NCBI GenBank assembly: GCA_000436695.1
Contig: HF992596.1
Span: forward strand, 5,992 to 24,097
Direction of reading: 5' to 3'
Length of the DNA stretch: 18,106 nt
Source of the DNA: Prevotella sp. CAG:1185
GTDB taxonomy: Bacteria > Bacteroidota > Bacteroidia > Bacteroidales > Bacteroidaceae
The notes beneath the pieces were generated by a model. It was not told where the DNA came from. It ran no database searches and saw only the letters and a list, made by a program, of their open reading frames with translations. The translations under genes were made by a program, and so were the position numbers. Position 1 is the first letter of the stretch, and each line of letters starts with the position of its first letter. Shown here in pieces: positions 8,217 to 16,003 of this stretch.

Positions 8217-9257
8217 TTATTGAATGCCGTCTTCTCTAAGTTTAAGCTGCCATTTCCATGCCGAGCGCAATGTATCCTCAAGTCCAGTTTCAGCTTTCCA
8301 TCCCAACACATTATTTGCCTTGGCAGGATCTGCCCAAACCTTCTCGATATCACCCTCACGGCGTGGGGCAAACTCCCAATTAAGTTTTACGCCTGTGGCC
8401 TTTTCAAAGCCTTCAACAACTTCGAGTGTACTTACACCTTTACCTGTACCAATATTGAAGAATTCAACGGGATCTGTATCAGGTTTATCAAGAACACGCT
8501 CCATAGCTTTTACGTGAGCCTTAGCCAAGTCAACAACATAAATATAATCGCGGATACATGTTCCATCAGGTGTATTATAATCATTGCCGAAAATCTTCAA
8601 CTGCTTTCTCAGTCCTATAGCTGTTTGTGTAACGAACGGTATTAGATTCATTGGAACTCCATTGGGCAATTCACCGATCAAAGCTGACGGATGCGCTCCG
8701 ATAGGATTAAAATATCTAAGAATAACAGACTTAATAGGAGCACCGCTATGAATAAAGTCTTGTATAATCTCCTCATTTATCTGTTTAGTATTTCCATAAG
8801 GACTCAGAGCCTTCTGAATTGGAGCCTCCTCTGTTACAGGAAGGTTCTCAGCAGACGGCTGACCGTAAACAGTGCAACTTGAAGAGAATATCAGTCCTCG
8901 TACATTATGCTTAGGCATAAGCTCAAGCAGATTGAGCAAACTGGTTATGTTGTTACGATAATAAAGAAGCGGTTTCTGCACACTCTCTCCCACGGCCTTG
9001 CTGGCTGCAAAATGAATGATGCCGCTGATGTCACCATACTTTGTGAATACATTATCCATCGCTGCCAAATCACAGCAATCAACTTGCTCAAAAGCAGGAC
9101 GTACACCAGTAATCTTTTCTATGCCGTCAACGACCTCAGGCTTAGAGTTAGAGAGATTGTCAACAATAACCACTTTATATCCGGCCTGTTGTAATTCTAC
9201 AGTGGTATGAGAACCAATGAATCCTGTACCACCTGTAACCAAAATTGTTTGTTTCAT
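8217..9257 (-). CDS. galE: GalE, UDP-glucose 4-epimerase
   Basis: A 346-residue short-chain dehydrogenase/reductase-type enzyme that interconverts UDP-galactose and UDP-glucose through bound NAD+. The Rossmann NAD loop GGTGFIGS is at 9-16, followed by HFAASKAVGES (82-92), the catalytic Ser region SSSCTVYG (125-132, Ser 127 equivalent to E. coli Ser 124), and YGNTK with Tyr 154 and Lys 158. RYFNPIGAHPS and RDYIYVVDLAKAH further on are family hallmarks. It is a single-gene unit with its own likely promoter and terminator, convergent with galM-galK. It serves galactose use but also provides UDP-galactose for surface polysaccharides, so its separate regulation makes sense. Confidence 0.96.
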   Translation of the reverse strand: MKQTILVTGGTGFIGSHTTVELQQAGYKVVIVDNLSNSKPEVVDGIEKITGVRPAFEQVDCCDLAAMDNVFTKYGDISGIIHFAASKAVGESVQKPLLYYRNNITSLLNLLELMPKHNVRGLIFSSSCTVYGQPSAENLPVTEEAPIQKALSPYGNTKQINEEIIQDFIHSGAPIKSVILRYFNPIGAHPSALIGELPNGVPMNLIPFVTQTAIGLRKQLKIFGNDYNTPDGTCIRDYIYVVDLAKAHVKAMERVLDKPDTDPVEFFNIGTGKGVSTLEVVEGFEKATGVKLNWEFAPRREGDIEKVWADPAKANNVLGWKAETGLEDTLRSAWKWQLKLREDGIQ

Positions 9258-9684
9258 ATATTTATATTTTTAAAACACTATCTGTCAGATAATAAAATAC
9301 TATTATTTTGAAACACATTCGTGCTTTACATACTTATATTTTTAAGATTCTAATTTATTGACAAAGTTATATTATTTTCTTCTTTATAAATAGCATTTAG
9401 TTATTTTTAACACGATAAAATTATATAATAAGTTTATTTTTATCCGGAACTAAGGAATCAGATAAAATCTTTAATAATTCCAATAAATTTTAATGTTAAA
9501 TACTTCTGATTAAAAACAAAACCTATTGGTTTAGCTCTAAGAAATCAATGGATTTCCATTAGAAAACAACTGAGTTTTGATGTAAAAATCAATGAATTAT
9601 TAATCTCATTACAATGCACTGATAAAATATACTTAACGAGTAACAGATAATTGCCACAAGTATGCAAACAGAATATTACCGGAT
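9258..9684. other. Non-coding gap between galE and the rnf terminator
   Basis: This AT-rich stretch contains no credible ORF. It holds the proposed galE promoter and leader, including the short palindrome TATCTG-T-CAGATA at 9279-9291 within the predicted galE 5' UTR. From about 9400 to 9684 nothing further was recognised. Confidence 0.6.
9362..9390 (-). promoter_or_regulatory. Likely galE promoter
   Basis: On the minus strand TAACTTTG (plus-strand 9362-9369) matches TAnnTTTG. The upstream element is poor: TTTA (9387-9390) at 17-bp spacing is the nearest candidate. It is the only TAnnTTTG match seen in the first 200 bases upstream of galE and would give a leader of about 100 nt. Confidence 0.45.
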
Positions 9685-9733
9685 AAAAAAATTGCGACAA
9701 TATGAAACTAAAATAAAGCTCATATTGCCGCAA
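9685..9733 (-). terminator. Intrinsic terminator of the rnf operon
   Basis: On the minus strand a 14-bp stem, TTGCGGCAATATGA (plus-strand 9720-9733) with its partner at 9692-9705, includes one G-U pair and a 14-nt loop. Seven T residues (9685-9691) follow. It starts 37 nt after the rnfA stop codon, a textbook end for the operon. Confidence 0.9.
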
Positions 9734-9770
9734 ATAAAATTTATCTAAAAATTAAATTTCGATATAAATA

Positions 9771-10373
9771 TCAATTCAATCCAAATAAAGTTCTCAAACC
9801 TGCATCAACGCCAGAGAAACCCATAAATGCAAGACTCAGAAGGCCTGCAGTAACAAGAACAATAGACATACCCTTCATACCCTTTGGAATGTTTACCATT
9901 GACAATTGCTCGCGTATTCCGGCAAATACAACTAATGCCAACGCAAATCCCAATGCTGTAGAGAAAGCGTAAACAACGCTCTGCAACAAAGAGAAGTCCT
10001 TCTGAATAACAAGAATTGCAACACCAAGAACGGCACAGTTAGTTGTGATTAGCGGAAGGAATATTCCTAATGCCTGATAAAGAGCCGGTGAAACTTTCTT
10101 GAGAATAATTTCTACCATCTGAACCAAAGCCGCGATAACCAAAATAAATGTTATGGTCTGCAAATACTGGAGTCCAAACGGATTAAGCAGAAAGATCTGT
10201 ACAAGATACGTAACAATAGTTGAAAGTGTCAGCACAAATGCAACGGCGGCACCCATTCCAAGTGATGTTGATATTTTTTGAGAAACACCTAAGAACGGAC
10301 ATATTCCCAAAAACTGTGACAACACGATGTTGTTCACAAATATAGCTGAGATAAAAATCAATAGATATTCCAT
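9771..10373 (-). CDS. rnfA: RnfA, membrane subunit of the Rnf complex
   Basis: A 200-residue integral membrane protein with about six hydrophobic helices, homologous to RnfA/NqrE. It starts EYLLIFISAIFVNNIVLSQFLGICPFLGVS, and Cys 25 plus Cys 113 (ITTNCAVLG) are the conserved cysteines that, together with those of RnfE, ligate the intramembrane [2Fe-2S] cluster in solved Rnf/NQR structures. It belongs to the ion-translocating ferredoxin:NAD+ oxidoreductase. It is the last gene of the operon, 2 nt after rnfE and followed by a strong terminator. RnfA and RnfE are paralogues; the length and the FVNNIVLSQFLG start mark this one as RnfA. Confidence 0.95.
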   Translation of the reverse strand: MEYLLIFISAIFVNNIVLSQFLGICPFLGVSQKISTSLGMGAAVAFVLTLSTIVTYLVQIFLLNPFGLQYLQTITFILVIAALVQMVEIILKKVSPALYQALGIFLPLITTNCAVLGVAILVIQKDFSLLQSVVYAFSTALGFALALVVFAGIREQLSMVNIPKGMKGMSIVLVTAGLLSLAFMGFSGVDAGLRTLFGLN

Positions 10374-10375
10374 AA

Positions 10376-10969
10376 TTACGCTTTCTTAAATCTGTTTACA
10401 ATTGCTATAAGATAACCTAAGGTGATGAATGCACCAGGAGGCAGAATGAAGAGAAGCATGTTGCATGTCTCAGGAAGCAATGTTATACCAAAGACTGAAC
10501 CTGCACCAAGAATTTCACGAACAGCGCCCAGCAATGTAAGAGCAATGCTAAATCCGAGTCCAATACCTATACCATCACATAAGCTTTCAACAGGTCCATG
10601 GCTGCAAGCAAAAGCTTCAGCACGGCCAAGAATGATACAGTTTACAACAATCAACGGTATGTAAAGACCTAACGTTGCATAAATTGTAGGGACAAAAGCC
10701 TGCATAATCATCTGAAGAATTGTCACAAACGAAGCTATGACAACTATAAACACAGGAATACGAACCATATCAGGAGTAAGGTTCTTTATCAAAGATATAA
10801 CAAGATTTGAGCATATAAGCACAAACATTGTGGCAAGTCCCATTGACAGACCATTCATAGCAGATGTCGTGGTTGCCAGCGTAGGACACATTCCAAGAAG
10901 AAGTACGAAAGTAGGATTCTCCTTGACAATACCATTTATTAATATTTTTATGTAATTCATAAATTTCAA
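10376..10969 (-). CDS. rnfE: RnfE, membrane subunit of the Rnf complex
   Basis: A 197-residue polytopic membrane protein, homologous to RnfE/NqrD and inverted in topology relative to its paralogue RnfA. Diagnostic segments are NGIVKENPTFVLLLGMCPTLA (Cys 28) and LIVVNCIILGRAEAFA (Cys 111), the two cysteines that complete the [2Fe-2S] site with RnfA. Met 4 (base 10960), giving MNYIKIL, is an equally plausible start and resembles Bacteroidetes relatives more closely. The gap to rnfG upstream is 13 nt from the first start or 22 nt from the second. Confidence 0.94.
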   Translation of the reverse strand: MKFMNYIKILINGIVKENPTFVLLLGMCPTLATTTSAMNGLSMGLATMFVLICSNLVISLIKNLTPDMVRIPVFIVVIASFVTILQMIMQAFVPTIYATLGLYIPLIVVNCIILGRAEAFACSHGPVESLCDGIGIGLGFSIALTLLGAVREILGAGSVFGITLLPETCNMLLFILPPGAFITLGYLIAIVNRFKKA

Positions 10970-10982
10970 AATTTAAATCAGA

Positions 10983-11606
10983 TTACTTTTCATAATGTCC
11001 ACTAGCTGATGAATGTGCATCAACATTACCTGACTTATAAGCACTATATGCCTGATTGACAGCCAAGAGGAAAGCACGACTTGTAATTGTTGACGCTGTG
11101 ATGGCGTCTACATCACCGCCGTCCTTTTTAACGGTAAGATTATTCTTTTCAGGATTCATTCCAATAATATTTCCTTTTCCGTCTTTTTGGAACCATTTGT
11201 CGGCTTTAGCACCCAATCCAGGTGTCTCAGAATGCTGAAGGATTGTATAACCAAGAATATTTCCTTCAGTGTCGAAACCTACGAGAACTTTCAAGTCACC
11301 TCCAAAGCCACTGGTAATACTCTCAACAGCCGCACCCAAATCTTGCTTGTTGGCATCAACTGTTTTATGAACTACAAAGATAGCTTCTTTACCTTTTATC
11401 GTCTGTCTTATAGTGTCATCTTCAGCTACAGTCAGCTGGACGCCTCCCATTACCGATTTTATACCGTCTGCCAAAGTTTTGCTTGCCTGAAGTTTAATTG
11501 GCTCTTCCGTTATATGGTTAACATAGGCAAGTATGCCACCTGTTATCAATGCAACGCCAACAAGGACAAGCACCATATTTGTTATTGATGATTCTAACTT
11601 TTTCAT
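10983..11606 (-). CDS. rnfG: RnfG, covalent-FMN subunit of the Rnf complex
   Basis: A 207-residue protein anchored by one N-terminal helix (about 10-30) with the rest outside the cytoplasm, where it passes electrons within Rnf. It has the family segment HSETPGLGAK (125-134). The flavinylation motif, usually (S/T)GA(S/T)xT, is TASTIT here (170-175); Thr 175 would be linked to FMN by ApbE. The start codon overlaps the rnfD stop by one base (TAATG), indicating translational coupling. The Ser/His-rich C-terminal tail (after about 195) is not conserved in the family. No apbE lies in the window. Confidence 0.94.
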   Translation of the reverse strand: MKKLESSITNMVLVLVGVALITGGILAYVNHITEEPIKLQASKTLADGIKSVMGGVQLTVAEDDTIRQTIKGKEAIFVVHKTVDANKQDLGAAVESITSGFGGDLKVLVGFDTEGNILGYTILQHSETPGLGAKADKWFQKDGKGNIIGMNPEKNNLTVKKDGGDVDAITASTITSRAFLLAVNQAYSAYKSGNVDAHSSASGHYEK

Positions 11607-12610
11607 TATTTACCCTCCTTCTTTATTTCACCAAAACGTTTAGGCTTAACATAAGTATTGATAAGCGGAGTGAACGCATTCATAATCAGAATGGCAAACG
11701 ACATACCTTCAGGATAAGAACCCCAGTTTCTGATTATAACAGTAAGGGCGCCAATTGCTATACCATAAATAACTTGGCCCTTATGAGTCATAGGAGATGT
11801 AACATAATCGGTAGCCATAAATATTGCACCAAGCATCAAACCTCCTGTAAGAAGTTCGGCAACAGGGTTTGCATAAACAGGATTAGCCAAATGCAGCAAT
11901 CCACAGAACACAAATACTGTAACAAGAATACTTACCGGAATATGCCATGTAATAATCTTCTTCCAAAGCATATATGCTAAGCCCAAAAGCAGTGCAATGG
12001 CACATACTTCACCGATGGTTCCGGCACCATGATTGATTCCAGGGTTACCCAACAGCAACGAAACAGAATCAGGAAGTCTGTCAAGTGCCGAAGGATTTCC
12101 TGTCTTTATTGCCTCTTTCATTATACTCAATGGAGTTGCACCTGTCTGAGCATCAACATAATTTGTGAGCTGACCTGCAACAGGCCACGAAGTCATTTGA
12201 GCAGGGAATGAGACCAACAAGAAACAACGGCCAACCAATGCCGGGTTAAACGGATTACAGCCAAGACCGCCAAAGGTCATTTTACCAATGCCTATAGCAA
12301 CCAACGCTCCGATTATCACAATCCATACAGGAAGATTTGAAGGCAGGTTAAAACCCAACAAAAGACCTGTCAATATTGCAGAACCGTCTGTTATGGAAGG
12401 TTCTCTTTTCAACATATACTTTGTTATTGCCCACTCAAAGAACACACAGGCAGCAACACTTGACGCACATACAACGACAGAACCAATACCAAAATATAGA
12501 AATGATACCAACAATGCCGGTAACAATGCGATTATTACGCCATACATATTGCGCTCAACACTGTCCGTGCCATGTGCATGTGGCGATAATGATACTATTA
12601 ATTTGCTCAT
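11606..12610 (-). CDS. rnfD: RnfD, covalent-FMN membrane subunit of the Rnf complex
   Basis: A 334-residue polytopic membrane protein (about nine to ten helices), homologous to RnfD/NqrB. It has SPHAHGTDSVERNMYGV at the start, GCNPFNPALVGR (117-128), and the flavin attachment motif TGATPL (156-161), where Thr 159 is expected to carry FMN. C-terminal MATDYVTSPMTHKGQVIYG is also typical. This subunit forms much of the ion path. It follows rnfC after 61 nt, the largest gap within the operon; no promoter or clear terminator was found there. It overlaps rnfG by one base. Confidence 0.95.
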   Translation of the reverse strand: MSKLIVSLSPHAHGTDSVERNMYGVIIALLPALLVSFLYFGIGSVVVCASSVAACVFFEWAITKYMLKREPSITDGSAILTGLLLGFNLPSNLPVWIVIIGALVAIGIGKMTFGGLGCNPFNPALVGRCFLLVSFPAQMTSWPVAGQLTNYVDAQTGATPLSIMKEAIKTGNPSALDRLPDSVSLLLGNPGINHGAGTIGEVCAIALLLGLAYMLWKKIITWHIPVSILVTVFVFCGLLHLANPVYANPVAELLTGGLMLGAIFMATDYVTSPMTHKGQVIYGIAIGALTVIIRNWGSYPEGMSFAILIMNAFTPLINTYVKPKRFGEIKKEGK

Positions 12611-12671
12611 TTTTTTATTAATTATTTGCCATTACTCATCTAAATGATTACTACAATCAGATTTAATGGAT

Positions 12672-14024
12672 TTATTTTTTAGCGTTACGGGCTTTGATTA
12701 TTCCCATAACAGTACTCTTACCAAGGCGTATATTATCAAGCATAGGACGGTGTGCAGGACATGTAAACTGGCATGAGCCACATTCAATACATGAAGTAAT
12801 GCCTGCATTCTCAACCTTTTCCCAATTATGCTTGGCACTAGCTGTTGCAAGAAGATAGGGTTCCAGTCCCATAGGACATGCGCTGACACACTTTGCGCAA
12901 CGGATACAAGGCTGGACAGCCTTACGTTTTGCATCATCTCCGCTAAGTATGGTTACACTGTTTGTTCCTTTACAGATTGGCACTTCAACAGACGTAAGAG
13001 CCTTACCCATCATAGGACCTCCGGCAAGCAATTTATTATCGCCTTCGGGCATACCGCCACATTCATTAATAAGGTCAATCATAGGTGTACCCATACGCAC
13101 GAGGAAGTTGCCTGGATTAGCAAGTTTCTTACCTGTAACAGTAGTATATCTCTCAAACAAAGGCTTATTCTTCATTACAGCCTGATAAACGGCATAAGCA
13201 GTTCCTACGTTCTGTACTATGGCTCCTACATTTACAGGTATTGCAGGGGGAGCAGGAACCTGACGTCGGATAACGGCATCAACAAGTTGCTTTTCACCAC
13301 CCTGAGGATACTTCTTTGCCAGAGGAACGATCTCAACATTAGGATTTGAAGCAGTTTTCTGCTCCAACAGTTCTATGGCCTTCGGCTTATTTTCCTCTAT
13401 ACCGATGTATCCTTTAGTTACTTTTGCAGCTTTCATAAGAAGATCAAGTCCGACAAGAATCTCATCGGCATGCTCCATCATAAGCCTGTAGTCAGAAGTT
13501 ATATACGGCTCACACTCAACACCGTTAAGAATTACACATTCAGCCTTAGCTGTCGGTGGAGGACACAATTTTATAAATGTCGGGAAACCAGCACCACCCA
13601 TACCCGTTACACCGGCTTTCTTAATACGGTCAACAATCTCTTCTGGTGTCAGTTCCGGATGATCTGAAAGAAGTTCCAGCTTTTCCGAACGGTCAATGCT
13701 TTCTTCCCACTCGTCTCCTTCAACTTTTATTATTATTGAAGGTTTGCGATAACCTGTTGCATCAATTGCTGTTTCAACTTTCAATACAGTACCCGAAACT
13801 GATGAAAATATAGGAGCCGAAACAAAGCCTCCGGCTTCAGCAATCAATGTTCCTACCTTAACTTTATCACCTTTTTTAACAACAGGCTTTGCCGGAGCAC
13901 CTATGTGCTGAGACAACGGGAATATAGCCTGCTGAGGCAATTTTGCTACTTTTGTAGCAACCTCAGATGTCAGTTTGTTTTCTTCCGGATGTATTCCGCC
14001 TATTCTAAATGTTCTAAGTTTCAT
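12672..14024 (-). CDS. rnfC: RnfC, NADH/FMN and Fe-S subunit of the Rnf complex
   Basis: A 450-residue peripheral subunit on the cytoplasmic side, where NAD+/NADH reacts. An N-terminal barrel-sandwich region (about 30-105) precedes the Complex I 51-kDa-like flavin/NADH domain with VTGMGGAGFPTFIK (139-152) and ECEPYITSDYR (around 170-180). The C-terminal part carries two [4Fe-4S] motifs: C373, C376, C379 with C383-Pro, and C412, C415, C418 with C422-Pro. Length is about standard for short RnfC forms without the long repeat-rich tail seen in enterics. Its ATG overlaps the rnfB stop by four bases (ATGA). Confidence 0.95.
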   Translation of the reverse strand: MKLRTFRIGGIHPEENKLTSEVATKVAKLPQQAIFPLSQHIGAPAKPVVKKGDKVKVGTLIAEAGGFVSAPIFSSVSGTVLKVETAIDATGYRKPSIIIKVEGDEWEESIDRSEKLELLSDHPELTPEEIVDRIKKAGVTGMGGAGFPTFIKLCPPPTAKAECVILNGVECEPYITSDYRLMMEHADEILVGLDLLMKAAKVTKGYIGIEENKPKAIELLEQKTASNPNVEIVPLAKKYPQGGEKQLVDAVIRRQVPAPPAIPVNVGAIVQNVGTAYAVYQAVMKNKPLFERYTTVTGKKLANPGNFLVRMGTPMIDLINECGGMPEGDNKLLAGGPMMGKALTSVEVPICKGTNSVTILSGDDAKRKAVQPCIRCAKCVSACPMGLEPYLLATASAKHNWEKVENAGITSCIECGSCQFTCPAHRPMLDNIRLGKSTVMGIIKARNAKK

Positions 14025-14950
14025 GCTTTAACTTCCTCCTGTTTTTGTTCTACATTTGAGCTCACAGCCTCAGAAGATGTTTCTTTTGCTGCAACTGTTT
14101 CAGATGCGTCTACACGCACTTTGGGAGCTGGAAAGTTTACAGCCACAATTGCATGTGTCGGACATGCTTCTACACACTTACGGCACAAGCGACACTTATC
14201 CGGATCAATATAAGAGAGGTTGTTTTCTATAGTAATAGCGCCAAACTTACATTCTTTTTCACATTTTCCGCAACCAATACATGCAGCCTTGCATGACTTC
14301 ATGGCGATAGCACCTTTATCTTTATTCACACAACGCACATACACGCGACGTTTTTTTACACCTTTCTTACGGAGTTCAATGATGTGTCTTGGACAAGCCT
14401 TAACACATGCTCCACAAGATGTACATTTATCCTCATCAACTTCAGGTAAACCAGTTTCAGGGTTCATAGAGATGGCTCCGAAGGAACATGCATTAACGCA
14501 ATCTCCACAGCCAAGACAACCATAACCACAGCCTGTTTCACCAGCGCCACAAGAATTAACTGCCGTACAAGTTTTTAATCCGTCATAAACGGCAATACGT
14601 GGACGAAATTCACAAGTTCCATTACAACGGACAACAGCAACTTTAGGTTCTGTGTTCGCAACAGCCATACCCAATAAATCTGCGACCTGATTCATTACGT
14701 CAGATCCGCCAACAGGACAGAATAATCCGTCAATGGAACCAGCATCGGCTCCTTTCACCAATGCATTTGCCATACCGGAACATCCGGGATAGCCACATCC
14801 TCCGCAGTTTGCTCCAGGCAGTATGGCTGAAACCTGCCCGATTCGAGGATCTTCATGAACAGCAAATTTCTTAGAGCATACGTACAATATCACAGCAGAT
14901 ATCAACGCAATACCTCCAAGCACAATTACTGCAATTAAAATGAAATTCAT
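14021..14950 (-). CDS. rnfB: RnfB, polyferredoxin subunit of the Rnf complex
   Basis: A 309-residue protein, the entry point for electrons from reduced ferredoxin. One N-terminal helix (about 3-25) anchors it. The 4Fe-4S domain follows with C49, C52, C57 and C78. A cysteine-rich block (C109, C113, C128, C134, C141) comes next, then four ferredoxin-type CxxCxxCxxxC motifs beginning at C145, C176, C224 and C253. This is the long RnfB type known in Bacteroidetes and Clostridia, larger than the roughly 190-residue enteric form. The C-terminal 35 residues are a Ser/Glu/Val-rich tail without a known role. It sits 20 nt after the RseC-like gene and is translationally coupled to rnfC. Confidence 0.95.
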   Translation of the reverse strand: MNFILIAVIVLGGIALISAVILYVCSKKFAVHEDPRIGQVSAILPGANCGGCGYPGCSGMANALVKGADAGSIDGLFCPVGGSDVMNQVADLLGMAVANTEPKVAVVRCNGTCEFRPRIAVYDGLKTCTAVNSCGAGETGCGYGCLGCGDCVNACSFGAISMNPETGLPEVDEDKCTSCGACVKACPRHIIELRKKGVKKRRVYVRCVNKDKGAIAMKSCKAACIGCGKCEKECKFGAITIENNLSYIDPDKCRLCRKCVEACPTHAIVAVNFPAPKVRVDASETVAAKETSSEAVSSNVEQKQEEVKA

Positions 14951-14970
14951 AAGTTTTGTATTTGTTTTAG

Positions 14971-15432
14971 TTAGTAATTATATGTCAACGAACTATTTCC
15001 GTCAAATGTACTTACACTCAACGGATCAATATGAAACGACAATTTCACCCGTATTTTCTCCCGTACACAATACAGCACGAAATAGTATGGTACGAGAGAA
15101 CACAGGCTGAACAATGCAGCATAAAGTTCACTTTCAGTAACAACAAAAGCTACAGCCAAAACAGCAATAAGAATAAAAAGAGGTATTACAGAGCTCAAAA
15201 GAACTGCTAGAAGCCCTGTCTGCTGCGATGCAACAACAACGACCTCATCTCCTTTTTTTAATCCATGCAGATTATTGTCATAAACATCTACAATTTTTTC
15301 CTTACTTTCAGAAGCGTTACAATTACCTGACATCTTACACGATGAACATGCCGACGTCTGAATGATGCGCACTTTTATCTTGCCGTTATCAATATTATCG
15401 ACAACACCTAAATGCTTTATTTTATTTTTCAT
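14971..15432 (-). CDS. RseC/MucC family protein, first gene of the rnf operon
   Basis: A 153-residue membrane protein of the SoxR-reducing-system RseC family. The N-terminal part resembles a small beta domain with clustered cysteines (C29, C32, C38 in SACSSCKMSGNC), followed by two transmembrane helices (about 72-98 and 103-123) and a short cytoplasmic or periplasmic tail. In enterics RseC works with the Rnf-like Rsx complex to reduce SoxR, so its place as first gene of this operon fits a role in assembling or connecting Rnf to redox partners; that is inference here. ATG at 15432 is preferred; the frame extends to a TTG at 15444, which lies close to the operator-like palindrome and would be an unlikely start. 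Confidence 0.88.
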   Translation of the reverse strand: MKNKIKHLGVVDNIDNGKIKVRIIQTSACSSCKMSGNCNASESKEKIVDVYDNNLHGLKKGDEVVVVASQQTGLLAVLLSSVIPLFILIAVLAVAFVVTESELYAALFSLCSLVPYYFVLYCVREKIRVKLSFHIDPLSVSTFDGNSSLTYNY

Positions 15433-15444
15433 GTTTCTTCCCAA

Positions 15445-15468
15445 ATTTGCAAACTCGAGTTTGCAAAT
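15445..15468. promoter_or_regulatory. 24-bp perfect palindrome at the rnf operon transcription start
   Basis: ATTTGCAAACTC at 15445-15456 is followed directly by its exact reverse complement (15457-15468). It begins one base downstream of the -7 element of the rseC-rnf promoter and ends 12 bases before the ATG, so it covers the predicted transcription start. A dimeric repressor site is the simplest reading. As RNA it would fold into a 10-bp hairpin with a UCGA loop beside the start codon, so translational control is the alternative. There is no U tract, so it is not a terminator. Confidence 0.7.
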
Positions 15469-15469
15469 G

Positions 15470-15500
15470 CAAAAATAACACTATATTTTCAAACAGCAAA
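15470..15500 (-). promoter_or_regulatory. Consensus promoter of the rseC-rnfBCDGEA operon
   Basis: On the minus strand TTTG (plus 15497-15500) and TATTTTTG (plus 15470-15477) are 19 bp apart, an exact match to the Bacteroidetes -33/-7 pattern. Transcription should start near 15465, giving a leader of about 33 nt before the RseC-like ATG. Confidence 0.78.
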
Positions 15501-15554
15501 CAAAAAGACAAAAAATTGTACAATAAGCAAAAACTTACATGTCCTTATCACGAC

Positions 15555-16001
15555 TTACTCTTTAAGAAGATCATCGAGAAACTTATTTAAATCGTCATCA
15601 AGACCATTCATCAAGTCGCCGCCGATAATTCTGATGTCGCTGTCGACAAGATATAATTCAGCAAAATGTTCCCTGTCGTCATTCTCTAAAATAAAGCTAT
15701 AGGGCTTTAATATACACAAATTGTCGACAACATCACTCATCTCCTTAAGCACTTCACGCAAAATACCGGCAATCGAAGTATAAAAATCCTGTTCCTTACT
15801 ATTTATCCATTGGTCAACGACACAACGCGTAATTTCATTATCATTATCATCAAAAGCCAAAAGCTCACCTGTATCTTGAGATACGCTAAGATGAATGTCT
15901 GTCATTATTACAGGTTCATCAGCATAAGGAAACTTTTGAGAGATCTTATTAAAAAATCTCTTTAACTGAGTTATAGTTGATTCTGTTGCTTTCATAGTCA
16001 T
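15555..16001 (-). CDS. Conserved-looking protein of unknown function
   Basis: A 148-residue soluble, acidic protein with no signal peptide, membrane segment, cysteine cluster or nucleotide-binding motif that I can recognise. The N-terminal third is basic and helical (TQLKRFFNKISQKFPYADEP). The middle has strand-like VIMTDIHLSV and GELLAFDDNDNEITRCVVDQWI, and the C-terminus is strongly acidic (GLDDDLNKFLDDLLKE). It resembles a small hypothetical protein I associate with Bacteroidales, but no function is known to me. It starts 2 nt after the GHL10 stop, so the two are almost certainly co-transcribed and translationally linked. Met 3 (base 15995) is an alternative start. The composition and clean operon placement argue that it is a real gene. 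Confidence 0.8.
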   Translation of the reverse strand: MTMKATESTITQLKRFFNKISQKFPYADEPVIMTDIHLSVSQDTGELLAFDDNDNEITRCVVDQWINSKEQDFYTSIAGILREVLKEMSDVVDNLCILKPYSFILENDDREHFAELYLVDSDIRIIGGDLMNGLDDDLNKFLDDLLKE

Positions 16002-16003
16002 AT

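Noticed and set aside
9279..9291. TATCTG-T-CAGATA palindrome in the galE leader as a strong operator claim
   Set aside because: Short, AT-rich and about 65 nt downstream of a promoter that is itself uncertain; recorded only in the gap description.
9545..9733. 62-residue minus-strand ORF downstream of rnfA
   Set aside because: It begins inside the rnf terminator stem, has AT-driven composition and no recognisable features.
12611..12671. 61-nt gap between rnfC and rnfD considered as an internal promoter or terminator
   Set aside because: No TAnnTTTG match on the minus strand and no stable hairpin with a T tract; the operon appears continuous.
14624..14625. Extra cysteine block of RnfB (C109-C141) as a novel cofactor site
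   Set aside because: Long RnfB proteins of Bacteroidetes and Clostridia have this block, so it is typical of the family.
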